64,000 nt of DNA, from assembly GCA_023228875.1 (NCBI GenBank), contig JALOAG010000007.1, positions 53,630 through 117,629 of the forward strand, in the 5' to 3' direction. Made by a program: the position numbers and the translations under genes. This stretch comes from Bacteroidia bacterium (GTDB lineage: Bacteria > Bacteroidota > Bacteroidia > NS11-12g > UBA955). Of the stretch, positions 18,554 through 26,469 are shown piece by piece (positions within the stretch are counted from its first letter, which is position 1; each line of letters starts with the position of its first letter). The notes below the pieces were generated by a model, which did not search any database, had not been told where the DNA came from, and saw only the letters and a program-made list of their open reading frames with translations.

Positions 18554-19816
18554 CTAAACATTGATGTTGATGATATCGCTTAGTTTGGTGGTGTAACGTG
18601 GCGACAGCTTTTCTTGCTTCATTTTCCACACACGTTTCTGATCTTGCGAAGCAAGGCGGATTTTTTGCTGTCCAAACTGCATATTCATTTTGTCAATCGC
18701 ACGCATGAGTGGAACGTGTCGCTCATCTCGGCTTTCAAAAAGCGTAGTTTGTATTGTTTCTTCTGGCGAAACATCTTGTACAATAACACCGGCTTTTTTG
18801 TACGCATAACCTGCTTTAAATATTTGCTTTAAGCCTTGCGTAGCGAACTTGGCAAGTTCAATACTCGAATTGGTCGGATAAGGAAGTTTTATGATAACAT
18901 TTCGGCAGTATTGCGCCAAATCATTGCGGTGTCCATTGGTATGAATAAAAACCATCAATGAATTACAACACGATTTCTGTTTGCGCAATTTTTCTGCACA
19001 AGAACTCGCAAAGGTGGATACACGCTCTCTCAGTTGTTCAAATTCGGTGTAGTTGGTTTCAAAGCTGCGGGTGGTTGCAATGCTTTTTTTGGCTTGTACA
19101 TCTTCGATATCAAGTGTAGGAATGCCTTGCAAATCATGTTTTAGCCGAAGCCCTACAACGGCTAAATTTTTCTTTACCCATGCATCTGATAGTTGTGTAA
19201 AGTCATACGCAGTAAAGACATTTTGAGCTTGCAATCGTTTGGCGTGCTGCCTGCCAATGCCCCAAACATCTCCTATTTTTAGCCATTTCAAGGCTTTAAT
19301 ACGTTTGTCTTCACTGTCAATGATATAAACACCTTGGGTTTTTTCAGGAAATTTTTTGGCTATGCGATTGGCTAATTTTGCAAGTGCTTTTGTGGGAGCA
19401 ATGCCGACACTAATGGGAATACCTGTCCACTTTGTTACTTTGCAGCGCATTGATTCGCCATATTGTTGCAAGTTGAAATAGGTGTCAAAACCATTAAGTT
19501 TCAAAAAACATTCGTCAATGCTATAAATTTCCATTTCAGGAGAATAGTCTGCAAGGATGCTCATCACACGGTTACTCATATCGCCATACAATGCAAAATT
19601 GGCTGAAAATACCTGCACCCTGTGTTGTTGAAAGAGCTTTTCATATTCAAATGCAGGCGCACCCATTGGAATACCCACAGCTTTGGCTTCGTTGCTGCGA
19701 GCAATGACACAACCGTCATTATTGGATAACACCACAACCGGTTTCTTATTCAAATCCGGGCGAAACACCCGTTCGCATGAAGCATAGAAGTTATTACAGT
19801 CAATCAACGCAAACAT
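18554..19816 (-). CDS. umuC: Y-family DNA polymerase V catalytic subunit
   Basis: 420 residues, full length. Translesion DNA polymerase. The palm residues are visible in FALIDCNNFYASCERVF (first Asp), VLSNNDGCVIARSNEAK and YSIDECFLKL (Asp-Glu pair). The helix-hairpin-helix region contains IGDVWGIGRQHAKRL, and the C-terminal little-finger and UmuC tail (DUF4113-like, KRVWKMKQEKLSPRYTT) follow. It begins 3 bases after the umuD stop, in a umuD-umuC-SRAP operon, so expression probably follows DNA damage. Confidence 0.96.
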   Translation of the reverse strand: MFALIDCNNFYASCERVFRPDLNKKPVVVLSNNDGCVIARSNEAKAVGIPMGAPAFEYEKLFQQHRVQVFSANFALYGDMSNRVMSILADYSPEMEIYSIDECFLKLNGFDTYFNLQQYGESMRCKVTKWTGIPISVGIAPTKALAKLANRIAKKFPEKTQGVYIIDSEDKRIKALKWLKIGDVWGIGRQHAKRLQAQNVFTAYDFTQLSDAWVKKNLAVVGLRLKHDLQGIPTLDIEDVQAKKSIATTRSFETNYTEFEQLRERVSTFASSCAEKLRKQKSCCNSLMVFIHTNGHRNDLAQYCRNVIIKLPYPTNSSIELAKFATQGLKQIFKAGYAYKKAGVIVQDVSPEETIQTTLFESRDERHVPLMRAIDKMNMQFGQQKIRLASQDQKRVWKMKQEKLSPRYTTKLSDIININV

Positions 19817-19819
19817 TTG

Positions 19820-20269
19820 TCATACATTTTTGATAACATGTGTAACGATACCCCAAATCAAAAAATCGTTGTCTGCTGTTACACGTATTGGTTCAAAATC
19901 TTCATTTTCCGGTATTAACCATATTTCTTTCTTGGCAATTTTGATACGCTTGGCTGTAAATTGTCCATCAATATAACAAACGGCAATTTTGCCGTTTGTC
20001 GGCTCTAAACTTCGGTCTATAATCATCAAATCACCATCGTCAATTCCTGCATTCTTGAGCGAAAATCCCTTTACCCGTCCATAAAACGTTGCTGAGGGGT
20101 GCTGAATAAGATGTTTATTCAGGTCTATCGAGGTATCAATAAAGTCTAATGCCGGTGAAGGAAATCCTGCACTGATTCCATCGTCCACAAAAGGCAATGC
20201 GAGTGCTGTTTTGGTATCTGCCGAAAAGATATCAATAATGTTACCTTTATGTAATCTCAATGATGCCAT
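19820..20269 (-). CDS. umuD: UmuD-like S24 self-cleaving protein of polymerase V
   Basis: 149 residues from ATG 20269 (the longer frame starts at TTG 20296). It has the LexA/UmuD peptidase layout: a cleavage site Ala-Gly in GISAGFPSPALDF, the nucleophilic serine in YGRVKGFSLKNAGIDDGDL, and the lysine general base in CYIDGQFTAKRIKI. The serine context is G-F-S-L rather than the E. coli G-D-S-M; this variation occurs in the family. After RecA-stimulated autocleavage the product should join UmuC to form polymerase V. No DNA-binding domain is present, so it is not LexA. Confidence 0.92.
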   Translation of the reverse strand: MASLRLHKGNIIDIFSADTKTALALPFVDDGISAGFPSPALDFIDTSIDLNKHLIQHPSATFYGRVKGFSLKNAGIDDGDLMIIDRSLEPTNGKIAVCYIDGQFTAKRIKIAKKEIWLIPENEDFEPIRVTADNDFLIWGIVTHVIKNV

Positions 20270-20333
20270 ATTGTAATTGTAGATGTCATACCGCAATATA
20301 ATATGCGTTTCCTACCAACTCGTTTTAAAAGTT

Positions 20334-20361
20334 CAAATCTACACTTTTTCACATATTCAAA
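20334..20361 (-). promoter_or_regulatory. Promoter of umuD-umuC-SRAP (TTTG-N16-TAGATTTG)
   Basis: On the reverse strand TTTG (20361-20358) lies 16 bases before TAGATTTG (20341-20334), matching the Bacteroidota -33/-7 arrangement. It is 64 bases upstream of the umuD ATG, leaving room for an operator, but I recognise no SOS box. Confidence 0.5.
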
Positions 20362-20451
20362 CCTGAGAAAATGTGAGGCAATCAGGATTGCAAGAATGTG
20401 CATATTGCAACACAGACACTCTTGTCCGCAAGCAAATTAGGCACCCTCATT

Positions 20452-20488
20452 AATAAAAAACCTCTTTAAAATTGCTTTTAAAGAGGTT
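20452..20488 (-). terminator. Rho-independent terminator after the seven-repeat T9SS gene
   Basis: AACCTCTTTAAAA and TTTTAAAGAGGTT pair around a 4-base loop. In the reverse direction the stem is followed by TTTTTTATTA. It sits about 70 bases past the stop codon at 20557. Confidence 0.8.
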
Positions 20489-20556
20489 GGCTGAGTGTAT
20501 TATATTAGAAATGAAGCTGAGAAACAAGAAGCGGCATGAGCACAGCTTATCCACAC

Positions 20557-21885
20557 TTATTCTTTGACAATCTTAGTTCTCTGAATCACTTGTCCGTTGT
20601 TATCGGTAAGGATAAGAAAGTAAACACCTGCTGATTGGTCGGAAAGGTCAAGTGAACTTACATTCTGTTGTTGGGTAATAATTTGTCCTGTTATAGTGCT
20701 TAGTTGTACGGTGGATTGCGCAGCAAAGTGAATGACGCTGTTTACAGGGTTAGGATAAACAGCAATTACGTTGTTTACTACTTCAAGATTTTTAATACCT
20801 ACTTCCGGCCCTTCAAACTTCATTACAGTTGCTTTGTATGCATTTCCTCTATCCTGAAAAGCAACATACAACTCATCATTACTGTTGATGGCAAGAGAAG
20901 ACCACGACATCTCTGCTGAAAAGCCGGCAGCACCCACCGTTACCCAATTAGTACCGTCAAACTTCTTGACAGTTGCTTTTTCAGCATTTGCCCAATCCTG
21001 ATAAGCAACATACGGCTCGTTGCTGCTCTTGAATGCAAGTGAGATATACTCTGCACGTCCGGCTGAAAAGCCGGCAGCACCCACTGTTACCCAGTTGGCA
21101 CCATCAAACTTCTTGACAGTTGCTTTTTGCGAATTATCCCGATAAGCAACATAAGGCTCATCATTATTATTGAATACAAGAGAAATATAATCTACCTGTC
21201 CTGCTGAAAAACCTGCAGTACCCACCGTTACCCAATCAGTACCGTCAAACTTCTTGACAGTTGCTTTTTCAGCATTTGCCCAATCCTGATACACAACATA
21301 AGGCTCGTCATTATTGTTGATAGCAAGCGAGACCAAAGCTGCCGTTCCTGCTGAAAAGCCTGCAGTACCCACCGTTACCCAATCAGTACCATCAAACTTC
21401 TTGACAGTTGCTTTGTATGCATTTCCCCAATCCTGATAAGCAACATACGGCTCGTTGCTGCTATTGAATGCAAGAGAAACGTACCATGCAGCACCGGCTG
21501 AAAAGCCTGCGCTTCCTACTGTTACCCAATTGGTTCCATCAAATTTCATAACAGTGACTTTTTGCGAATCTGCATAATCGCTATAAACTACATAAGGAAC
21601 GTTACTGCTATCGAATGCAAGAGAAGTGTACCATGCAGCACCGGCTGAAAATCCTGCGTTTCCCACTGTTACCCAATTGGTTCCATCAAATTTCATAACA
21701 GTGGCTTTTTCAGAATTTCCCCCATCCTTATACGTAACATAAGGCTCATCATTACTGTTGAATACAAGAGAAACAAAAGTTGCCTGTCCGGCTGAAAAGG
21801 CTGCCGTACCAACGGCTGTCCATTGTGCATTGGCTGTTACAGCAATACTCGCTGTAAAAAGCACTGAGAGTAGTTGTTTGATCAT
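20557..21885 (-). CDS. T9SS sorting-domain protein with seven 49-residue repeats (putative beta-propeller)
   Basis: 442 residues. A signal peptide (IKQLLSVLFTASIAVTANA) is followed directly by seven tandem repeats of about 49 residues, each starting W-V-T-V-G-x-A-G-F-S-A-G, with SLAFNSSNEPYVAYQD in the middle and ending in KATVKKFDGTN. After residue 365 comes a type-A T9SS sorting domain (VIAVYPNPVNSVIHF, then SAGVYFLIL, ending RTKIVKE). Seven equal beta-rich repeats with a leading Trp suggest a seven-bladed propeller (inference). Repeat 5 is two residues shorter and repeat 7 one shorter. It is presumably a secreted adhesive or binding protein; the ligand is unknown. Monocistronic. Confidence 0.85.
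   Translation of the reverse strand: MIKQLLSVLFTASIAVTANAQWTAVGTAAFSAGQATFVSLVFNSNDEPYVTYKDGGNSEKATVMKFDGTNWVTVGNAGFSAGAAWYTSLAFDSSNVPYVVYSDYADSQKVTVMKFDGTNWVTVGSAGFSAGAAWYVSLAFNSSNEPYVAYQDWGNAYKATVKKFDGTDWVTVGTAGFSAGTAALVSLAINNNDEPYVVYQDWANAEKATVKKFDGTDWVTVGTAGFSAGQVDYISLVFNNNDEPYVAYRDNSQKATVKKFDGANWVTVGAAGFSAGRAEYISLAFKSSNEPYVAYQDWANAEKATVKKFDGTNWVTVGAAGFSAEMSWSSLAINSNDELYVAFQDRGNAYKATVMKFEGPEVGIKNLEVVNNVIAVYPNPVNSVIHFAAQSTVQLSTITGQIITQQQNVSSLDLSDQSAGVYFLILTDNNGQVIQRTKIVKE
20803..21822 (-). repeat. Seven tandem ~147-bp coding repeats
   Basis: The repeats of the T9SS protein at 20557-21885 are also similar in DNA. For example CCGTCAAACTTCTTGACAGT and the CAACATACGGCTCGTTG-type block recur with few changes across the central copies. 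Period is about 147 bases (49 codons), with one copy 6 bases shorter and one 3 bases shorter. Confidence 0.85.
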
Positions 21886-22103
21886 TCTTAATTAATTTTT
21901 AAGTTTATTCTTGGCGAAGATATGATATTTTTATTAATAAGAAAATATGCTGGGGCATTAAGGTTGTATCGACCAGAAAACTTGACTCTTTTAGGCTTAG
22001 AACCCTATTACAAGTTTACACATTCAATTTAGTTCTACTATGACTTGACATTTTTTGTTTATATATTTATTTGTACCTCTATTTTAAGACAAGACAGGCT
22101 GCT

Positions 22104-22805
22104 TTATTTTTGGAACATATACCCTACACCTCTTACTGATATAAAGTGTTGTGGATTGCGCGGGTCTTTTTCAAAATATTTACGAAAAGCCAAGATAAAG
22201 TTGTCAATAGTGCGTGTGGAAGGATAGACATTATACCCCCATACTGTTTCTAATATCCTGGCTCGGCTAACGACTTCGCCCTCATTGTCCACTAATAGTT
22301 TGAGCAAATGGGCTTCTTTCTGAGTCAAGTTGATTTCGCCATCCAAGCCTACTGCTTGATAGCTGTCAAAATTGATGTAACAGCCATCGTTGCAAAAACG
22401 AACTTCTCGGTGTGTTTTTGCTTCATTTACTTGCGCATGACCGGTTCTTGCTAAAAGTCTTTTAACACGCAACAGCAACTCTTCCAAATTAAAAGGTTTG
22501 GGTAAATAATCATCTCCCCCTTTTCGCAACCCAATGATTCTATCTTCTGCGCTTCCCTTAGCGGATAGAAATAATATGGAAACATTCTTATCACTTAAAC
22601 GCACTGTTTCGCATAAACTCAATCCATCTTTTCCGGGCAGCATGATGTCTAAAATCAATAAATCAAATTTTTGTTCGTGAAAAATTTTCAGTGCCTCCAC
22701 TCCATCACCTGTTGCAGCTACATGGTAGCCTTCTAATTCAAGGTTTAACACAATCGTTTCACGGATTGACTCTTCATCTTCTACCAGCAATATTCGATTT
22801 TTCAT
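22104..22805 (-). CDS. OmpR/PhoB-family response regulator
   Basis: 233 residues. The receiver domain (1-120) has the acidic pocket in ILLVEDEESIRETI, the phospho-acceptor Asp53 in LLILDIMLPGKDG, and the conserved Lys in DDYLPKPFNLEEL. The C-terminal winged helix (about 140-232) has LTQKEAHLLKLLVDNEGEVV and VWGYNVYPSTRTIDNFI, typical of OmpR-type DNA binding. It begins 3 bases after the sensor kinase gene and is its evident partner. The regulated genes are not indicated by the sequence. Confidence 0.95.
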   Translation of the reverse strand: MKNRILLVEDEESIRETIVLNLELEGYHVAATGDGVEALKIFHEQKFDLLILDIMLPGKDGLSLCETVRLSDKNVSILFLSAKGSAEDRIIGLRKGGDDYLPKPFNLEELLLRVKRLLARTGHAQVNEAKTHREVRFCNDGCYINFDSYQAVGLDGEINLTQKEAHLLKLLVDNEGEVVSRARILETVWGYNVYPSTRTIDNFILAFRKYFEKDPRNPQHFISVRGVGYMFQK

Positions 22806-22808
22806 TTT

Positions 22809-23936
22809 TTAAAATTTAATTCTAAAAATGCTGCCTTTAGGCTTATTAGGCAAGATATATATTTTTGCATTATGAACCTTGAGCAGGTTTTTTACTAAAA
22901 ACAATCCCAAACCTGTTCCTTTAGTGGTTCTCACATTTTCATCACCAATGCGATAAAATTGTCTAAAAACCTTTTTTCTTTCATTTGCAGAAATTCCGGG
23001 GCCGTTATCCGCAAAACTAACTGTACGATTATGAAAGTCTAAGGTTATGACCAGTTCAAGTGGTGGGTCACAATATTTTATTGCATTTTCAACAATATTC
23101 TTAAAACAATTTTTTAATGACAAATAATCGCCCCAAACTTGCAATTCGCTTTCTGCAATCAACACAATACTGCCTGAAAAATTGGGTTGTTCTTTTATTT
23201 CAGCAACCAAGTCAGACAACAATTTTTTCAACCCAACCCAATCAAAAATCGTTTTCAGTTCTTTGTGTTCAATTTTGATGGCAAGCAATAGCTCATCAAT
23301 AAGATTTGCGAGTCTGTCTGCGCTTTGATTTGCTCTTTCAACTACCTTTTCTCTGACAGGTTCATCAAGCGTTCTTTTACGCAAAGTTTGCATCATCAGT
23401 TTGAGAGCTGCCACCGGAGTTTTGAGCTCATGCGTAACTGCCATCATAAAATTCTTTTGTAATTTATTGACATTGATTATCTTGTCTATACTTGCAAAAA
23501 TCCATATAAAGCCTGCAATCATTAATAAAATAAAAAAAACCGATTCAGAAATATATGCGCGTCTTCTGATTTGATATTCTCTCGAAACCTTATTAATCAA
23601 TAAAGACGAAGGGATAACTTGCACAGTTACTCCTGTCAAAAAAGGTTTGTAAGTCAGCAGGTATTTATTCTGATAAGTATGCAGAATAAATTTGGACAAC
23701 TTAGCAGTATCAAGTGTAACAGGATTTTTTTCTAAAAACACATTCACTCCGTTTGCATCAAAAAACACTCTCTCATGTTTTAAAATCCCATTCTCTATCC
23801 ATTTAGCTTTTAAGGTCATGTTATCATTTGCCAATTCAAAATCTGACTTACTCAAACTCAACAAAGAATATGTCCACCAAGAGAAGGCTCCTGCTAAATA
23901 GAGTATAACAAATACGAGCAAAACTTTTACTTTCAC
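22809..23936 (-). CDS. Membrane sensor histidine kinase
   Basis: 375 residues, start GTG 23936. Two membrane segments (about residues 4-26 and 132-152) bracket a periplasmic sensor region of about 105 residues that I cannot assign to a family. The dimerisation/phospho-acceptor motif AVTHELKTPVAALKLMMQ contains His169. The ATPase domain shows NIVENAIKYC (N box), FADNGPGIS (G1) and TKGTGLGLFLVKNLL (G2). It pairs with the OmpR-type regulator encoded 3 bases downstream. It is divergent from the small cytochrome b5-like gene at 23974. Confidence 0.95.
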   Translation of the reverse strand: MKVKVLLVFVILYLAGAFSWWTYSLLSLSKSDFELANDNMTLKAKWIENGILKHERVFFDANGVNVFLEKNPVTLDTAKLSKFILHTYQNKYLLTYKPFLTGVTVQVIPSSLLINKVSREYQIRRRAYISESVFFILLMIAGFIWIFASIDKIINVNKLQKNFMMAVTHELKTPVAALKLMMQTLRKRTLDEPVREKVVERANQSADRLANLIDELLLAIKIEHKELKTIFDWVGLKKLLSDLVAEIKEQPNFSGSIVLIAESELQVWGDYLSLKNCFKNIVENAIKYCDPPLELVITLDFHNRTVSFADNGPGISANERKKVFRQFYRIGDENVRTTKGTGLGLFLVKNLLKVHNAKIYILPNKPKGSIFRIKF

Positions 23937-23973
23937 GCCCCTAAAATTGACCCCTCAAAAATGCACTAAAAAT

Positions 23974-24213
23974 ATGGAAAGTGAATTGCCGGAATACACA
24001 ATCAGACAGCTATCGCTCAGAAACGGACAAGACAAGCCTGAAATATGGATTGCATACAAAGGGTTTATTTATGATGTGAGTAACAGTAGATTATGGCGTA
24101 ATGGCAAGCACTATGAACATTGGGCAGGACAAGATTTGACCGAAGAGCTTAAGGACGCCCCGCACTCTACTTGGGTGTTTGACAAATTCAAAATTATCGG
24201 AAAACTCGTATAG
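23974..24213 (+). CDS. Small cytochrome b5-like heme/steroid-binding domain protein
   Basis: 79 residues from ATG 23974 (a further upstream in-frame ATG at 23947 lies against the kinase gene). The sequence YTIRQLSLRNGQDKPEIWIA, then YKGFIYDVSNSRLWRNGKHY and HWAGQDLTEELKDAPH, matches the cytochrome b5-like/MAPR single-domain family, where His and Tyr residues contact heme. No signal peptide and no membrane segment, so it should be cytoplasmic. Partner enzymes are unknown. It has no obvious promoter of the TAnnTTTG type. Confidence 0.75.
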   Translation: MESELPEYTIRQLSLRNGQDKPEIWIAYKGFIYDVSNSRLWRNGKHYEHWAGQDLTEELKDAPHSTWVFDKFKIIGKLV

Positions 24214-24292
24214 CTTTTGGTGCAATACAACGATTAAAGCAGCCAAATTAAATTTTCAGAAGTTTTTATTTAGACTTATTCTTAATAATGAA

Positions 24293-24300
24293 TACATTTG
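24293..24300 (+). promoter_or_regulatory. -7 promoter element (TACATTTG)
   Basis: TACATTTG followed by C, 22 bases before ATG 24323. It fixes the start of the membrane protein after the long open upstream frame. Confidence 0.45.
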
Positions 24301-24322
24301 CACTCGCAAAAAAAAAGGAATA

Positions 24323-25207
24323 ATGAATAAAATAGGGCTTCGAAATGGTGTATTTTCTTTTCTAATTGTGTTATTGCTCATGCCTATTGGACACACCCTC
24401 ATGATTCTCAATGAAGATTTATTGGTAGATCACAAATACTTAGGCGCATTTATTATTGGGGTGATTGGTGTAATACTTCTAATATGGGGCATACTTAGAA
24501 ATGAAAAACAAACATTAGCAACCCTTTTGGGGTTTCTGGGAGGAGTATTGGTATGGACAGGGTGGATTGAGTTTTCTTTTGTTTGGATTGCTGAAAAGAA
24601 CAATGTCGCCCCTTTGATGGAGAACGGAGATATTGCTACCAAGCCTGAATATTTGGTAATGCTTTCATCTATAGGATTGCTAGCTACGGTCTGTCTATTT
24701 TATTTATTTTCAAGACACAATTGCACCTTTTTTATCTGGTTTCAAAAAGTGTTTAAGTTTAGAGACAAGATAGTACTTACTCAAGGGAACATTAAAAAGC
24801 CGCTTGCTGTTTCAACATTTAGCGAATCCATCATGATTTTGTGGTTTTTTTACATCTTGCTTCTTGTGGTGTATGATGAGCAAATCGCTGGGGACAGACA
24901 TCCGGCAACTTACATAGTTGGTTTCGGTTCGCTGTTATGGTCAATTTACTTGTTTGCAAAATTGATTAAAATTCAAAACTTTGACTATGCCATACGATAT
25001 GCCATTCCAACCGTGATTATCTTCTGGAATTTTATTGAAGTAATAGGCAGATGGGATCTATTTAAAGAAATCTGGGTACATCCGTTTGAATATTGGTGGC
25101 AAGTATCTTTGTTCTTTATAGCATTTATTGGGTTGTTCATATTATTCATCAGAAGTCCCAAATTCCAAAGGAAACACAAACACACACCTGTACAAATCAC
25201 CAAATAA
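24323..25207 (+). CDS. Multi-spanning membrane protein, family not recognised
   Basis: 294 residues from ATG 24323, which has AAAGGAAT upstream; the reading frame is open back to 24179 but those residues show no membrane pattern. I count about seven or eight hydrophobic segments, including VFSFLIVLLLMPIGHTLMIL near the start, FIIGVIGVILLIWGIL, a segment around WFFYILLLVVY and a last one, SLFFIAFIGLFILFI. The tail is basic (KFQRKHKHTP). No catalytic or transport signature is evident. Convergent with the hydrolase gene that ends at 25256. Confidence 0.7.
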   Translation: MNKIGLRNGVFSFLIVLLLMPIGHTLMILNEDLLVDHKYLGAFIIGVIGVILLIWGILRNEKQTLATLLGFLGGVLVWTGWIEFSFVWIAEKNNVAPLMENGDIATKPEYLVMLSSIGLLATVCLFYLFSRHNCTFFIWFQKVFKFRDKIVLTQGNIKKPLAVSTFSESIMILWFFYILLLVVYDEQIAGDRHPATYIVGFGSLLWSIYLFAKLIKIQNFDYAIRYAIPTVIIFWNFIEVIGRWDLFKEIWVHPFEYWWQVSLFFIAFIGLFILFIRSPKFQRKHKHTPVQITK

Positions 25208-25255
25208 AGCAGCTTTACACAGTTGCAACTTCTTCTTGAATCTAATTCAGTTGAA

Positions 25256-26107
25256 TTACAGTATAAATTCTGCTGTGTTTTCTACCAACTCATGCAGCAT
25301 TTCAATATCCTTACATTGCGATTCAACGAATGGATGAGTAGCTCCAAACGTATGTCCTGCGCCCTCCATCTTAATGAAAATTGCATGCGGAATAGCTTCA
25401 TAATACTGTTCTGAGTCCTTGATACTCACCGACTCATCTTTGTCGCCATGAATGAGCAATAGCGGAATAGCGAGTTTATGAATATTATTAGGGATATCCA
25501 ATTTAGCCTTATTGTTGAGATAATCATCATAAAACTGTTTGTATAAAGGATACACATCACCTGTGCGTTTATTTTCAACCCACACTTTACCCTCTTTTTC
25601 TAATTGCTCTATGGTTTCAGGTCTAAAAAGCCTGCCGAGATTGAATGGAGAAGCCCAAAGAATGAGTTTGCGAATTCGGCTGTCATTTACAGCGCACAGC
25701 ACTGCGGTAGCACCGCCCCTACTATGACCTACAACCGAAATGTTGCCGGTTTCTAAACGCGCTTTTTGTTCGCACTGTTGCAAATAATCCAATACCAAGC
25801 CTAAATCCTCTACCTCTTTGGAATAATTATTCTGTCCGAATGTTTCAAAATCATTGATATCAACAGGGTTTTCGGGATTTACGCCTGAATGAGAAAAATT
25901 AAACTTACAGAATGCAATGTCATATTTTATAAACTGCTCTGCAAGCCAGTTAAAATGTCCCCAATCCTTAAATCCTTTGAACCCATGCACAAAGACTAAG
26001 AGCGGAAAACGCTTATTGCCTTTCGGAATAAATAAATCCAGTAAAATTGTCTTTCCGGATGCGCCTTTGATTTTGATGTTTTTTAATTTTTCTATTTCTT
26101 GTGTCAT
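25256..26107 (-). CDS. Alpha/beta hydrolase (esterase/peptidase-like)
   Basis: 283 residues, cytoplasmic. The alpha/beta-hydrolase fold is clear: oxyanion strand LLVFVHGFKGFKDWG, nucleophile elbow VVGHSRGGATAVL (Ser in G-H-S-R-G), acid region in LLLIHGDKDESVS, and the histidine in MEGAGHTFGATHPF. This arrangement resembles the acyl-peptidase/dienelactone-type hydrolases. The substrate is unknown. It starts 2 bases after the folB-like gene in a pepT-folB-hydrolase operon. Confidence 0.88.
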   Translation of the reverse strand: MTQEIEKLKNIKIKGASGKTILLDLFIPKGNKRFPLLVFVHGFKGFKDWGHFNWLAEQFIKYDIAFCKFNFSHSGVNPENPVDINDFETFGQNNYSKEVEDLGLVLDYLQQCEQKARLETGNISVVGHSRGGATAVLCAVNDSRIRKLILWASPFNLGRLFRPETIEQLEKEGKVWVENKRTGDVYPLYKQFYDDYLNNKAKLDIPNNIHKLAIPLLLIHGDKDESVSIKDSEQYYEAIPHAIFIKMEGAGHTFGATHPFVESQCKDIEMLHELVENTAEFIL

Positions 26108-26109
26108 TA

Positions 26110-26448
26110 TTATTTCAATTCTTGTTCATATTCAACCCCCACAGTCTGAACATTTTTATGTATAAATGCAGGGTTCTTCTTTCGCACTTTGATTAGCACC
26201 TTGCAACCCTGAAAGCGCGCAGACAATTTCAATATGATATTCTCTATCCATTCCTCTATCCATTCAAAACCTTGTTCTGCTGCTTGAATTACATCATTGC
26301 ATAGCATTTCATAGTCCGGTATGATGCTTGGTTTCTCAATAAAAGTAAGACGTATATCAACTAAGAAAGTATTGTCCACTAAAGATTCTTCAGAATAAAC
26401 ACCTGCTTTTTTGATAACTTCTATTCCTTCGGCAAATACATTGTACAT
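26110..26448 (-). CDS. Dihydroneopterin aldolase-like (FolB) protein
   Basis: 112 residues, the usual FolB length. FolB converts dihydroneopterin to 6-hydroxymethyl-dihydropterin and glycolaldehyde in folate synthesis. The protein follows the fold's pattern: GIEVIKKAGVYSEES (cf. the F-x-x-x-G-x-x-x-E-E pocket strand), DYEMLCNDV (cf. the conserved Tyr helix), FEWIEEWIENIIL, and VLIKVRKKNPAF, with the Lys-Asn-Pro replacing the usual Lys-x-Pro catalytic loop. I am fairly but not fully sure. It sits between pepT and a hydrolase gene. Confidence 0.65.
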   Translation of the reverse strand: MYNVFAEGIEVIKKAGVYSEESLVDNTFLVDIRLTFIEKPSIIPDYEMLCNDVIQAAEQGFEWIEEWIENIILKLSARFQGCKVLIKVRKKNPAFIHKNVQTVGVEYEQELK

Positions 26449-26469
26449 AAGGGTTAAATATATCTTTAA

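Noticed and set aside
20803..21822. CRISPR-like tandem repeat
   Set aside because: The repeats have a 147-base period, are in frame and encode protein blades; no short repeats with unique spacers.
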